A stretch of 64,000 nucleotides of DNA. It comes from Glandiceps talaboti. Lineage: Eukaryota > Hemichordata > Enteropneusta > Spengelidae. Location of the stretch: assembly GCF_964340395.1 (NCBI RefSeq), contig NC_135560.1, forward strand, positions 14,680,098 through 14,744,097, written 5' to 3'. The position numbers and the translations under genes were made by a program. Of the stretch, positions 16,816 through 31,732 are shown piece after piece (position 1 is the stretch's first letter; every line of letters starts with the position of its first letter). The notes beneath the pieces are model-generated. The model saw only the letters and a program-made list of their open reading frames with translations, was not told where the DNA came from and searched no databases.

Positions 16816-17519
16816 GTTTATTTTCTCCAAAATCTATAATATCACAACAATTGAATTCATTTGAGTTCATAGAGATTTACGGTAGAATTAATTATTAAGC
16901 AAGAAAGTATAGTTGATAATATTGCATGCACAACCAATCAACTATATCAAGACCAAAAATAACATTCAGTCCAATTTCCTCTGCTCTGCTTTCCAGACTG
17001 AAATAGTCTCAATTTAGGTAACACGATATTCAAAAGATATACATAAAGTAGACGAGTTGATAAAGTGACAGTGCCAGTCGCTAATCAGTCACTTCATTTG
17101 ACGTAGTCACATCAACCACTTTAAGGAGATTATTCAGCTAAGTAAAGACTACACTGGTTATTAACACCAAAGTCTACATAACTCACAATGCTGCACTAAT
17201 CACTACGTGACAGGTAGTATTTCAATCCACGGTGCCAAGAAACTAGGTCTCAATTTTCTTTCTCATTTGAGGGAAGTTATTTTATCATAATTATACCTTT
17301 CAGTTTTCCCCTCATCAAAGTTAGGTTGTTCAATTTTGTTGTGGTTGGGTATTATGATGGTTATTGATTCGTTGACTGTATGGGGAAATAAAGACGAGGT
17401 AGACATGACTGGATTATTACAAGGGAAATGTAGCGCGATTTTTTAGCTAGGAAATCCAGCGTTACTTCAGAATTCAGGATTCATATAATCAGTAATGAGG
17501 GAGGAGAAAGGAGCCAGGC

Positions 17520-17538
17520 AATGAGGCAGGCAGGCGGG

Positions 17539-17573
<35 letters not shown>

Positions 17574-17702
17574 CCAGCCAGACAGACAGACAGACAGACA
17601 GACAGACGGAGAGAGAGTCTAACAGACAGACAGACAGACATACATACAGACAGACAAAGGAGGCTGATAGTCATACACACATACATACATACATACATAC
17701 AT

Positions 17703-17736
<34 letters not shown>

Positions 17737-17745
17737 TGACAGAAT
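17520..17745. repeat. GGCA/CAGA/CATA compound microsatellite
   Basis: Successive blocks of GGCA, CAGA, CATA and CAGA again. Confidence 0.95.
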
Positions 17746-18158
17746 GAAGAATGATAGAGGCAGAGAGACAATAGAACAGAAATAGACTATTTTTACACAT
17801 GCATCACGTTTTTTCCTTGTCACCTTTGGTGTCTATAGTTGTATTTCTGTCTTCCAAGTCTGTGAGCTCGCCGCCTCAAAACTAGGCTAGAACGGTTATT
17901 ATTATTATATTCAATCATGGAAGCGAGAGAGGTCATGAGAGGGTACGGGTAATGGTAAAAGACAAACAGGGCGCTTTTATAATAGTAAGTGCATCTACAC
18001 TATATAGGAACAGCTTGAACAATTGTGTTGAATTGAACGCGTTGTTACAAATTTAAAATAATAGTTCTAGTCATATTGAAACTCCTCCTCCATGATCATT
18101 TCCTTTCCCTTTTTATTTTTTTTTCTGTGATGAATTTCCATAATTTCTTTATAAGGCA

Positions 18159-18599
18159 ATATATATGTTACACCCAATCCGTGAAACTGCCCAATTCATG
18201 AAATGTGCAATGTAACTTTGCCCAGTTCATGAAATGGTCTACCTTAATTATGCAAATGAGAGTATAGATTACGATCTACAAGGGCGAAATTAAATTTTTG
18301 GGGCAAGAGTTTTGAACTGGGGTGTTAATTATCGAACTCTATAAAAACACAAGTTACACTGAATTATTATAAAATAAGAATTGTTAAGTGATGAGTTTGT
18401 AATTACATGATAATAACGTTGTTTGATTTTTTTTTTCTATGTGTCCTATAAAAGATGCTCATTTCATGTACTGGGCATATCTTACCATACCCACTTCATA
18501 ACCTGGGCAACACAATTAACTATTTCATGAACTGGGCAAATTTAAGTCACCCATTTCATGAATTGGGCAATTTCACAGATTGGGTGTAACATATATATA
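18159..18599. mobile_element. Foldback element with iterated internal motif
   Basis: About 440 bp. Left end ATATATATGTTACACCCAAT and right end ATTGGGTGTAACATATATAT are inverted copies, continuing inward over about 45 bases. A motif close to TTCATGAAYTGGGCA recurs in both arms at least six times, inverted between halves. No protein is encoded. Confidence 0.75.
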
Positions 18600-21125
18600 C
18601 CTGTTATGTATAACAACTCTCATGTGATCAGCAATATGATTTGAAATTAATAGCAATACGGATCCCGGACAAAATAAATTTTGACAAATTTCTATGGTAA
18701 GTGTGACATACTGCGGCGTCTGTTATATATTTTTTAAATCCCTACTCAATAATTGGAATAGTCCATAACTTCGTATGTAGCCTGTAGCGACAAATTCACA
18801 AATAGCATTGCTGAGTACCAAGTCATACAGAAAGTTAATTCTATTGGCACGATAAACGTCTTTATTGTCTACATGCTTGTTGAACCAGTCAACTCGTCAA
18901 CCATTTATCCAAGATAACATACTACACACGTACGATACATCTAAGCAGTTTCATATTTAAAGAGGGACATGGCGCTTTTCTTTCAATAAAAAAACAACAA
19001 CTGCATCTTTGCTGTAGAAGTATTTGAAGTATGTCTACACTTTTATTTGTTTTCACATCAATAAATACAAAAAGATTCTATATGATAGAGTTATTGAGGG
19101 CATCACTTGTAATATGAGTGACCAGTCAGCTCACACACATAACAGTGTCTATCTCTCTATCCATTCGACCAATACTGGAAACTACCCTATCAAATGAGTC
19201 ATCGCGTATGTTGAGAACTAGTAAGCTTATATAACTATATTATGTTTTAAATGAGTTGGCTAAATACTCAAAGTCTAGTCACGCCGTCCCGAATTCAAGT
19301 ATGATAATTAAGTCGACTCGATGATAAATTACAAGCATTTTAGATTGATTTATCAAACATGTAAACTTGACGGGAAAGCAGTTGTACGGTTATAGTCAGC
19401 AGGAAAAAACCCGACGACTAAATATTTATGATTTTACTTTGCAGTGATTACTATCTGCTAGAGAGACGATCTTTCCTAATGTAATTAAGGCATAAATTGA
19501 CCACAGTACAGAGAAATTTAGATGAGTGTCATTAACCAGATTGCCTTTTTTTGTACTTTCCATTTTGTGTTCTTGAATTGCGATGCAAATAACGACTTAG
19601 GTTTCAGTATAGCATGGTAAAAGTGGCCTGTTCATTACACGCTCGTTTCAAGAGCTCGTATCTCCATGTTCTATGCGTATACATTTCATAGCCAATATTT
19701 GCTTAGGCGTCCCTACTATTTCCCAGCGTACCTTTCGCGCATAAGGGGGTGCCACCGAGCTTGATGGAAATACGTGGAAATATACTGTTACTTGTCGTAT
19801 TGAACCAGAATTCCCTCCACTTGATGTAAATATATCAAACATAGCCTTCCTTGGTAACAATCGGATTTTATCGCCAGTGGTCTAATTCAACCGCAAGTTG
19901 CTGAACGAAGTTTAGACACATATCATTGCAATTTACTGTGACAAAGTGGATTTCTGCTGAAGGGAAAACATTAAGTTTAAGAGTTATTGAAAGACAATCT
20001 GGTGATATACGTGAATTTTGATTATATTCTAGACGCTGAATGTTCAGTACGCCAAACCTTCACTCCACTGCTTGACTATTTTCAAGCGAGCGTTTTTTTA
20101 ATATTATTGTGATGGCAAACAACATGGCATGTACGCTATGACAAGCATCAACATTTGTCAAGCTGTGGATCGATTCTTCACTTGCAGTCACTCGTGTTAT
20201 AGATTTCATCATCGGAGCTTGTGAACGGCATCCTTGCCTACAGTTATTTTTGGTAAGTATATACCACATACTGCCATAGGTGATGACCTCTGTGAAATCT
20301 TAACTTCGTTCTTTCTAATACATGTTGTACGATTAAACTCACATCCCTATATCCGTCTCCTGGTTGTGAAAAAAAAAAACGAAGCCAGAACACATCCCAA
20401 AACCTATATTGAACTGACTGTTATTCCCAGAGTCGACTCTCCTTTCTATGTCGCTACGTCATTCTCGGGGAAATGTAAATTGGTCTTTCAAATTATTCTA
20501 TTTAGAGTTTCAGGTTGCGAGTATTGATTTTCGTCGACATTGAAAAACCATTATTTGCTCGTTCAATCTTGCATATCGAATAACAGTATGAATATAACTA
20601 CATCACGCCATTATATCGTCGTACTGACTGTGACGTTGATACGTTGTTTAATCGTGTACACTGTACAGTCAACTATACTTTGAACATAAATAATAGTTCT
20701 GGGTATATTTTGTAGCTACAGTAAATTTTGTAGCTACGGTACATTTCATAGAAAACATGATACTGAGTGTGTTCGAATTCAGGGACGAGGCATATGATAT
20801 ATACAGAGAGGGCTATATGAAGTTTTATGGTTTGAAGTGTATTGTTTATATTAAATCAACATATGCATCTGTGTTTACATTTTGAATGAATATTACATAT
20901 TCTTGCATATTTAAATGAATGCATTTGTTACTTTGCTAAAAACGCTTAATTTCGTGCACAGAAAGAACATTACAAAGTCAGGTAATGAATCGTCTGAGTT
21001 CTCTGATATGATGTGGACATAGTTACATAATAGTTCTCAATCTCCCCGTCTTTCTTCGTCTATCTCGATGTTTCTCTAATCAGTAGCTTACTACAGCACT
21101 CTTGGTCTGTATGTCTTTGTAGTAT

Positions 21126-21596
<471 letters not shown>

Positions 21597-22340
21597 CCTC
21601 CCAAGTGCTGTTTCTATGATATCTGTAGTTGAGCAAAACATACATTGATTGTCAAGTATTCCCTACTGTGCCATATGAAAATTTTAAACAAGGTTGCAGA
21701 ACTTATGTAAACATATGATTTATTCGCGGTGTTATTAATGGCTAATACTAAAGAGAAAAGACTCGGCCATAAAAGGCGCGACAAGTTTTCAAAAGAACCG
21801 CAAATCTTGAGAATGTCTTGAACCGCGATCACTCCGACGTTATCGTATAGTACTTGTATTCATGACTTGGGATTAAGCGTGACGCTATCCGGCCTAAGAA
21901 CGTACGTAAAATGTATGCTTCTAACTGCTGTCAACATTCATGTAGCTAACTTTCTGGTTTTCAATGAGTTCTTAACAATATTATATTACTAGTGCAATAA
22001 TTTCATTTCCGCATAGGCATGGATGTACATTCGCTTTGAATTCTGTGATATACCATCCATTGTTGAGATGTGAACACTGAGGTTGGGCCTTAGTTCAAAA
22101 TAGGAATTTTAATGTTTTCAAGTGACGAGTGGCAAATTTTGAGCATTTTCCGCAATTTTAAGGTCATGCCATGAAACCATCTTTATTTCAAGATTTCAAA
22201 TATAATTTTAAAACAAGAGAAAACTTTAAGGTCCATATGTATTATTATTTCACTGGAAATATATTCTCATTAAGTGAATTGTTTGATCGAAGAATGAGTT
22301 TTGCACCGTCAATCGCGCTGTGTGAGTGACAAACAGACAG

Positions 22341-22491
22341 ATAGACAAACAAACAAACAAACAAACAAACTAACTAACTAACAGACAGACAGACAGACAG
22401 ACAGACATACATACATACATACATACATACATACATACATACAGACAGACAGACAGACATATTGACAGTCACACGGACAGATAGACACACG

Positions 22492-22565
<74 letters not shown>
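22341..22565. repeat. AAAC/ACAG/ATAC compound microsatellite
   Basis: AAAC, AACT, ACAG, ATAC, then a long ACAG block ending at 22565. Confidence 0.95.
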
Positions 22566-23324
22566 AAAAATGTTTTAAAAAGCATTACTTGGGAGTCTTT
22601 TGTTTAATACGACGCAGGCGCTATCCGATGTATTAAAGAAATTAAAATTTAATGTAATTAGCCTAAAAGGTTTCAGAAACCAGATCAGAGCTTAACCATT
22701 ATTTGTTGCATGCTAACAATTCGACCCGATACGTTCATATCTCCTTTGACTATTAACCAGCGTTTGAGGTCAAACTGGAATTCCCATTCTTACATCATGT
22801 AACAGTCGGAGATGTTTATATGGGTCACTCTATTGAGAATAATCAAATATACATGAGTACAACAAATGGAGATTTCACATAGAAATGAATAAGTTATTAA
22901 TATAATAAATCAAATGTTATTTACTTTTTCATTAACATACATAATGTTTGATTGTTACACTTTTCGGCTAAAATATTTTTGATTCTTGATTATTAGAGAA
23001 AATAATAGTATAGGTTTCTTATTTAATCTGTGATCAATATTAAGTTATTTGCTAGCACTACCGTACACCTTTGTGTTTTAACTTTAAAAAAAAATTAAAT
23101 TAGTCACTGTTATATATGTAGTCAAAAGCTGATTAAGTAAAGGACTCTATTTGATAATTTACCATATTTCGCTATTTTTGTTTTGTCCGTTGTTTTGCCT
23201 TTTATTTCATAGTGAAGAGACGTAAGCACATACAGTTGTTTCTTTTTTCAAATTGGATATCTCTCCCACAAAAGTAGAGAAGAGTAGGAGGAGTAGAGTA
23301 GCGAGACAGACAGAGCTAGGGAGA

Positions 23325-23522
23325 TAGACATACAGACGGACAGAGACAAAGACAGAGATAAATACATACATACATACATACATACTTGTATACATACATA
23401 CATACATACATACATACATACATACATACATACATACATACATACATACATACATACATGCATACTTGTATACATACATACATACATACATACATACATA
23501 CATACATACATACATACATACA
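23325..23522. repeat. CATA microsatellite
   Basis: ACAT runs interrupted twice by TTGTATACATAC, which suggests an internal duplication. Confidence 0.95.
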
Positions 23523-24312
23523 GCACACAATTTTACTTGTTATTACTTTTCTCTAAGCACGGCCTTGTTGTATATATCTTTTTAAAAGTAGTGAAAGTTT
23601 TTCTAATGAAGCAATCTGGAGTTACGGTCTGTAACGACCACTCTCCAGACTAAGTCTTAATTACAACACAACGTGTCAATGTCTACACCGATAACTGTTA
23701 CATGTATTTCTAGGATCGTTTAAATGGCTCTACGGATAGACTATAAATATCATTTTCAGGTTGTACATGACGCATTTTAATTACACACAGGCATCATTCA
23801 ATCCGACGAAGCGAAGGTGAACGCTTGGAGCGTTTCTAAACATCATTTCAGATATCCCAGGATTCTGTGCTTTGTCAGTATTGATGCGTTGATAGATCGA
23901 TACTGACAGGTGCATTGGTCTTCTGTTTTCTCAAATTGAGTAGCAGATGCATCAGCTACTGTTTAGGACAACATATTTTCCATTTCAATGTCATATGAAG
24001 CTATATGGCATTGAGCGTCGCACCCAAAGAATAGTGTCTTCTGTGTTCACTGACGGTTTGAAATTTTAAGTTAAAAAGTGTTGCTTTATTGTGTCTATAA
24101 CGCCTAATTATGTATTGAATATTTATTTGGCGATGCAATATGGCCTCCACATGTCACTATTTTATACTGACATTCTCAAGAGATAGCCATAAAGAGTATG
24201 ATAGTATTCCTAATGACCTTACGTATAAATTTTAATAGTGATTTATTGGATAAAGATGGTCTATGTTCCGTGATCTCAATTGAGAAGTGTGTCTGCATTT
24301 ACATGTACAATG

Positions 24313-24951
<639 letters not shown>

Positions 24952-26716
24952 GACATTTAAAGGGCTTGAGGGCTGTTGAAGGGTCATACTGATCGAGTGG
25001 TGAAGTTAGTTGAGAGAAGGAAATTCACCTACTCCACTTATACATAGTGACACTAAAATTAGAGAGACCTAACCAAATAATATGTTGACAAAAAAGAACC
25101 TGTCCCTCAGATCAAAAAAGGTACAGGAAAAAATATAAATACCACAATCCTAATGGAAAGTAGCAAAACTTCGTTTTCAATTCATAACAGTCTCCATATT
25201 TAATTAACGCTAAATCAAGACTATCTATCAAATACAACGGTGTGCATATTCTCATTAATTTTCATCTTATTTTTTAACACATTCCTTGATTGATATAAGG
25301 TCTTCCTAGTTTCATACTTACTTGCCATGCTTTATGTCTTTCCTGCAAATGTATTCTGGAATTAATAACCACCTTTAAAAACAATTCTTAAAAGATTTTC
25401 TTTTCAACTAAAATGTATCCCAAAAGTGACATCAAATACACAGATGGAACTCGCGACTTTTATTTCTGTTTTGATTCCCCGAACGAAATATTCAGTGTGC
25501 ACGTAACCATTAGGATAATTTCCCGATCAACAAATAACACTTGCCCTGATTCATATTCCACTCACTAGAATTAAGAATTAGTTCATAGGTGATTGAGCTT
25601 ACATTAATGTACTTTTCATGTTCCAGTCAGTGACTTCTTAAAATCATGTCATCTCGTGTGCTGGAGTATTCCGATATCATACCGTCGCTAATTGCCCGAT
25701 AAAGTGGTTTGATTCAGTCGGTTGAATTTGTTTAAGGGGCACTTCATAAACCGCCAGGCCAGTGAGTCTCGGCTCGCTCCCTCTTTTTTTCTAATAACAG
25801 CTTTAAAATGATCCTTGGATAGATTCGTTGTAGTTTTATTTGTGTAAAGTATCAAGGAATTAACATCGCGTATTCATCAATATTTCGAGAGTGATTTCAG
25901 CTAGCCCGACACAGATGTTTTGAAGTACGTGTGTATAGATGGAACAAACTGGAGTCAGCTAGTTACATGGTAAAATCGAGCATGACAGCGATTATACATG
26001 TTTGTCTGTATATTATACTGTACAAAGCTGTCATACCAAATATGTGCCCCAACAAGGCATCAATCATAAGGTTATCATCAAGTGGCTTTGGAGTCATTTA
26101 TCCCCGTCAACACTTTGTTTACCACCGTAGAGAGGGACCATGGTTAGACTATATCTACTCGTATTCAGTCATGATTTCGCATAGCGGACATTTAACATAA
26201 TATGTTGAGGACTTCTGCAAAATTGATTTAGATAATTATCAATGTCTTAATTGATGGGCAGTGAAAAGAAAGAGTTGCAGGCATAGAGTATGAATTTTAT
26301 CATGATATATGGCATAGAAATTATATCATCAAGATTGCTGGCGTCCTTCCTCTCAACATCATAAAATTATACTTTCACCAACCAATGACTCCATATATTT
26401 ATTCCAGTGTGTTCGAAACAATAATTCGAAAAAATTCAGAAAGTGACATTGACATCCATCGATGAGTCAATTCATAAAAACTTCTCAAGTTCACTTGTTC
26501 GAGTATCTCTACTGCTACCTCAAAAGATGCAAGGTGGCTTTGAATACATGTCATTTCAAGCAATGACTGCCGCTGTTAAAAACATATATATCTAAATCAA
26601 AATCGTCAGAATTATTACTCTCATTATTCCATTTTTCCAAAATAAACATCCACTTTCCATCTATACTGTATGGCCACTTATGTCATATGGATGAGAATGG
26701 ATTTTTAATAATAAAA

Positions 26717-26945
26717 CAATTTTATTTATGTTTTTAAATTTGAAGAAAAAACAATGTGAAATAACATTTACCAAGTCCTTGTATGTAACTAAATAAATTA
26801 CAACATATTAAAAACAATGTTTGTCACTGTACGTACAATAACAAACTTTTTACACTTTTTTGCATATTTCTTTTGTAATTTTATATAGAGTACAAACAAG
26901 AACTTGGTATATGTTATTTCACATTATTTTTAAAATTACAAAATA
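26717..26945. repeat. Long imperfect hairpin
   Basis: The arms pair AATGTGAAATAACATTTACC (from about 26753) with the right-hand GGTATATGTTATTTCACATT, and continue toward a centre near 26842. Probably a foldback transposon remnant. Confidence 0.65.
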
Positions 26946-29900
26946 AATACCCAATTCTCTAATTCACATGGCCGCTTTAAGTCTATTGGTATTAACCAAT
27001 GTTAATAAACGACTGATATCTCTATGAGTTGCTTCCACATTCGAAATACTATGTCTAAATTTGGAATATACGTTACAACCTTAGCGTATGTGTGCAACTT
27101 TAAAGTTTTACTAACCTTGAATATCATATAGACCTTAACCAAGGACAATGTTCAATCTAAGTCATTACATATTCACTGTTGTTAATTCTAATTATTGTTC
27201 CCTGTAGATATAAGTCACGAGGGATTAATTTCGATTTGAAAGGTTGGAAAATTGGTCATTAACTTGCCCATCTTCGAGGACAGCTGTAGCCTTTTGAACT
27301 TTGGTGCATCTAGCTAGAAGTGCTCGGGTTAAACCTTAGTACTTCCTTGATACTACTACGGAAACCGAGCTTTCAGCTTACTACTTTAGGTACAAAATAA
27401 AATTACTACGTTCAGGTGGTATATTACACAAGTGGGTGATAGCGGCCACTTTGTTGTGCGGATATGATCACCCTTATATCGAGATAGTGTAAACATTGAA
27501 TTGAATTCCTAAAAATGCACACTGCCAGATTGTGGAAGTCATCAGAAACGCCACCCTACTGTGAGTACAACTAAAGCAACATCCATTCCATAGTTTATAT
27601 CAACATGTAACAATAGTTTTAGTTTGTGTCTATCTCAGTTAGCTGAAAACTAGGTTTCCACTGCACATATCGTATATGCTTTTAATTTTAAAACACATTT
27701 GCATTCTGTGAGCTCTCAAACTGGTTTGAAACAGTGTTTTTATTTCATGAGTGGGTGGTTTGTTTGCAACACTGGCACTGTCTGTTAGTGATTGCTTAAA
27801 TGTCAATGCATGTTGTATGCAAATGTTTAGTATACACCCTTGGTATTTTTCCGTTTGGTCCAAAATAAGGCATTCTCAGGACTCGCTTTGAAACCGCAGA
27901 CAATTCACACTTACAACACTATTTTTGTGTTGCTTATGTTATTATTATTCCAGCATCCGTTCGTATCTTCTACCGTTTTGGAATGCTGCTGTAAAATTAC
28001 TATATTAACCACGATAACATTAGTAATGGTGTGTTTTAATTGGCCTTTTCCAAAATTTGCCATGGTGGCGCTCTATTTCCTGTTTGTGTGTACCTTGGGG
28101 GTATACATGGTATAGGTTATTTGGTTAATCATAGAGCACTGCTGCTTTCCTCGACGTTTGAACAATATGAAAAACATCCTGATTTACACTTCTACAGAAT
28201 ACCAAGGGACAAAAAGTTAAGAAACGGTAGTATGGGCTGATGATACCCCCAATTTGAGCGAGGGCTGTATTCTCGATTTCCTGTTTGCAGTCTGGAATGG
28301 CCTATTCTCCAGAATATCTACACCAGTTACCACTGGGATAAATGTTTTTCATCAAGTAACCAAATATATGTTCCCTAAAAATTGGTCAGGTGCTTATAAA
28401 ATGACATTATATCTGTTAATGCGTGGTCAATAGTATCCATAGATGGTGTCGTGACAGTTTGAATCTTGAACGAAAACCTTCTTTTGAATCTGTCGCCATG
28501 TTAAAACTGCACTAGTACGTAAGTGTTATCGTTTTCAATCAGACTACCACAATGTATTCCCAGAAAAATGGCGATAATTAGATATTGTACATGTGAATCA
28601 AGGGTCGATCTTATCCATTAGTATTGCAATGGCAGGTTTAAATCGTGATCTCGCGCTGTTGAGATCGCTGATTTTTGGGTGTGGAACCAAAAATTATTTT
28701 TTAAATTTAATTTATCATGTATACAGCTACAAAAAGTATGTTCACCCATAGGTGATTCAATACTCTTCAGGGTGTATGATATTATGAGTAAGTTATCATT
28801 TTCAAATAATGTATTCAATTGCAGCCAGTGCACCTTTAAAGCGTACGTAGAAATGACGTCACGTTGGCTGCAGCATGACTATGAATTCCAATTTAGACAT
28901 AGCGTCAATACGGAGTAATTGACTACGATAGATATTAGTTTGTTTAACCTCTTACTAATAATATCTGCCCTCTGTATTGGACAATGCAATAGTCAACATG
29001 ATTGCATGCATACTGTTAGTGAAACCGATCAAGTGTACCCCATTAAGACAAAAACAAACACACAACGCGTCAATTGTGAAATTGTATTTACCGACAAGGT
29101 GAAAGCTTGTTTTCTCAAACGCTCACAGCAAAAAAGACGATCTTGGTTAGAAACCCAATTAACGTTATTCGGTTTGATAATAGAAAACTCAATTACGGTG
29201 ATGGCGGTCTTTACGTCACAACTCAGTATGGATCAGTTTCATAATAATTAGCGGACATAGAAAGGAATCAGGACTAATTTGTTGTTGGCAGGTGGGGTCC
29301 AGTGAAAAGCAAACCTTTGCCAAGTGAGAAGGGTTGACAATTTTCACCCAATTATGTGCTCAGTTTGAAACACAGCAAAACAAATGTTCACTGTGACAGG
29401 TGTATAGGCAGGCTTAATATACGACGGTGACGTTGCGTGATTTCACAAAAAGGCAGTATATTGAGGCACCATGTGCGAGTAGATGCACGGACATGATGTT
29501 TTACGAGTCTATCTGAACAGATGCATTCGGGCGCCACAAATATTTGGTGAGTAGGTTTTTTTTTGCGTAGTATTATCGCAAGCACAATCTGTTTTAGAAC
29601 TTGGAGTTAAGCGAGGTTTCATTGTCCATGGTCATGTTGTTTGTGTCGTTCGTTGAAAGATTTGTCAATATGAGGCCCTGCAGTACTAGTAGTAGGCCCC
29701 AGGTATGAAAACAACAAGAAGTCGTAAACGCATGGTAATTGATGTTATTAACTGTGTGAGGTTTTATAGTGTAATTTGATAATTCTCTCCACTGATACAT
29801 TGAACAGAAACTTAAATTTTATGTCTGTGATTTGACTGATAGTAAGTAATGGATCAAAGTAATTCTGGGTTTGACTAATTTCCTCAGTATTTGGAGGGTA

Positions 29901-30470
29901 TAGGTAACCAGTTGTTGGCATCAAAGAGAACTAGTACTCCATTTTTTATGATTCGACACAATATGTACCAGTCCTGTAAAACCCAACTCCTCTCCCGCCG
30001 TGTGATAAGTTGGAACATGTACAGATATTTCGTCGACGTCACTAATCTGTACGTATGTACCTTGTGAAGGTTTGATAGTCGGTGAACATAAATAGATTCA
30101 TGTGTCAATCGATTATTTGTTTATCCAATTGCTTCTGTGGTTAATATTAACCAAAGTCTATTTCTACAGTGTTTGATTGATTTGTTTATCAGCTGGCGGT
30201 AGATTTAATGAACGTCTCGTGCAAATGCGGCAGCAGAATACATGTATATACATGGAATAATTTAGTGCAACTACTTAATTCAGTAATCGATAGTCCGTGA
30301 CTCTCATTAATTGATTGATTGACTGATTGATGAATTTTATATAGTATTCGTTTATGTTTTTATCAGTTCTAATTAATCTACTTCTTTACTTATATCATGG
30401 ATTAATTGAGTGGTTAGTTTATTGAGTAATTTAGCCAATTTGTCGATTGAGAGAGGTATTCATTGGTATC

Positions 30471-30473
<3 letters not shown>

Positions 30474-30517
<44 letters not shown>

Positions 30518-30518
30518 C
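30474..30518. repeat. GATT microsatellite
   Basis: About eleven GATT units; the surrounding 30300-30520 has scattered ATTGATT copies. Confidence 0.93.
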
Positions 30519-31155
30519 ATGTTAATTTTTTAATGAATATTTTCAGGAAAAATGAGAACTTTTCAAATATGAAAAAGTAGTTGACCATCATCTGTTAAAA
30601 TGCTATACTGAAATAAAACCATGGTGACGTGTTTCATAGTTAAATTATCAAGGTGATAACAAGCATGAAACTTGTTTTGTTTTTGAAAAAAAAATCAAAA
30701 CATTAGGAATTGTTAAGATGTCAGAGATTCCACTCCTTGAAACGAGGGGAATATTCATCCCACTTCCCCATAGACTTCATTCTGGTTTCTCGACATCGAG
30801 ATATATGTACGTACGTGGACATCACCTGCCTCCCCGTACAACGTCACGTACAGAAAGTCATGCACGCAGGACTTACCGAGAGTAATTCCAGATACGAAGG
30901 CCGGGCAATCGCGCAATGCATCTTGGACCGTAGAAAACGAATATTGTTATGCATTGTTGTTACCCAGTAGGATAAGCGATACGTTTTCATCTCCGGTAGG
31001 CATTCAATTCGTTTTCATCAGTCAAGCGTTCCACCTCCTTGACCTGCACAAAATTGTTCAAATAAAGACGAATTCGGTAGCAAAATCTTAACTGCAATGT
31101 TGATCACATGCCATAATCTCATTTCTAAGCAAACATATGCGTATGTCATTTTGCA

Positions 31156-31511
31156 TTAGGAATAAAAAAAATTGTGTGGTCCCGATTACATTCAATTTTA
31201 AAATAAGTGGGGTAGGTAGATTTGTTTTAATTTTGTTATATTTGTTTTTTCTTTGTGAGTGTCCAGTTCAGGTTTTCCATTGCTTTACAAATGATCTCTG
31301 TGTTGTTTATTTCTTCCTATCAGATGTACAGCCATTATATATTGGAAGAATAGTTTTATATTGTAATTGATGTCAGTTTCCACACCCACTATTTCTTGCG
31401 AGACTTCACGATTTTCGCGATTTTATTATTATTTTTCTCGAAGGGGTTGGCGTGAATAACTAGGTGGGGTCGGGTAACCGGAACCAAACAACTTTTTTTA
31501 TTTGGCCTTAT
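31156..31511. mobile_element. MITE-like element, copy 2
   Basis: About 356 bp, same orientation as copy 1. Shared blocks include GGGGTAGGTAGATTTG-like, ATCAGATGTACAGC, ATTTCTTGCGAGACTTCA and TTTTCGCGATTTTATT. Ends are inverted repeats (TGGTCCCGATT / AACCGGAACCAAACAA). More diverged than an active family. Confidence 0.75.
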
Positions 31512-31585
31512 GAAGAGCGTGGAACCTGGGTACACATTGTATGCATTGTTCGTGATGTTGCCCATAGGAATTATATGATGCGGAT

Positions 31586-31587
31586 AA

Positions 31588-31631
<44 letters not shown>

Positions 31632-31657
31632 CGTTGACAATGACGACAACGACGACG

Positions 31658-31731
<74 letters not shown>
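31586..31731. repeat. GAT/GAC trinucleotide repeat
   Basis: GAT, then GAC with GGC changes, then GAT again. Confidence 0.95.

Positions 31732-31732
<1 letters not shown>

Larger units (their letters stand above)
16816..21125. other. Gene-free region downstream of gene B
   Basis: Apart from the GGCA/CAGA repeat and the foldback at 18159-18599, this is unique sequence. Short frames at 19648-19860 (minus) and 20234-20527 (plus) resemble no family I know and have no supporting splice structure. Confidence 0.5.

Noticed and set aside
19648-20527. Possible third, decayed alpha-arrestin or other pseudogene
   Set aside because: Short frames on both strands, but no arrestin signature (LPCSFEG, KGYxPGD or PPxY) could be found.
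28919-29251. 110-codon frame with a hydrophobic N-terminus
   Set aside because: Starts TTG, lies in AT-rich gene-free DNA, and shows no recognisable family or splice context.
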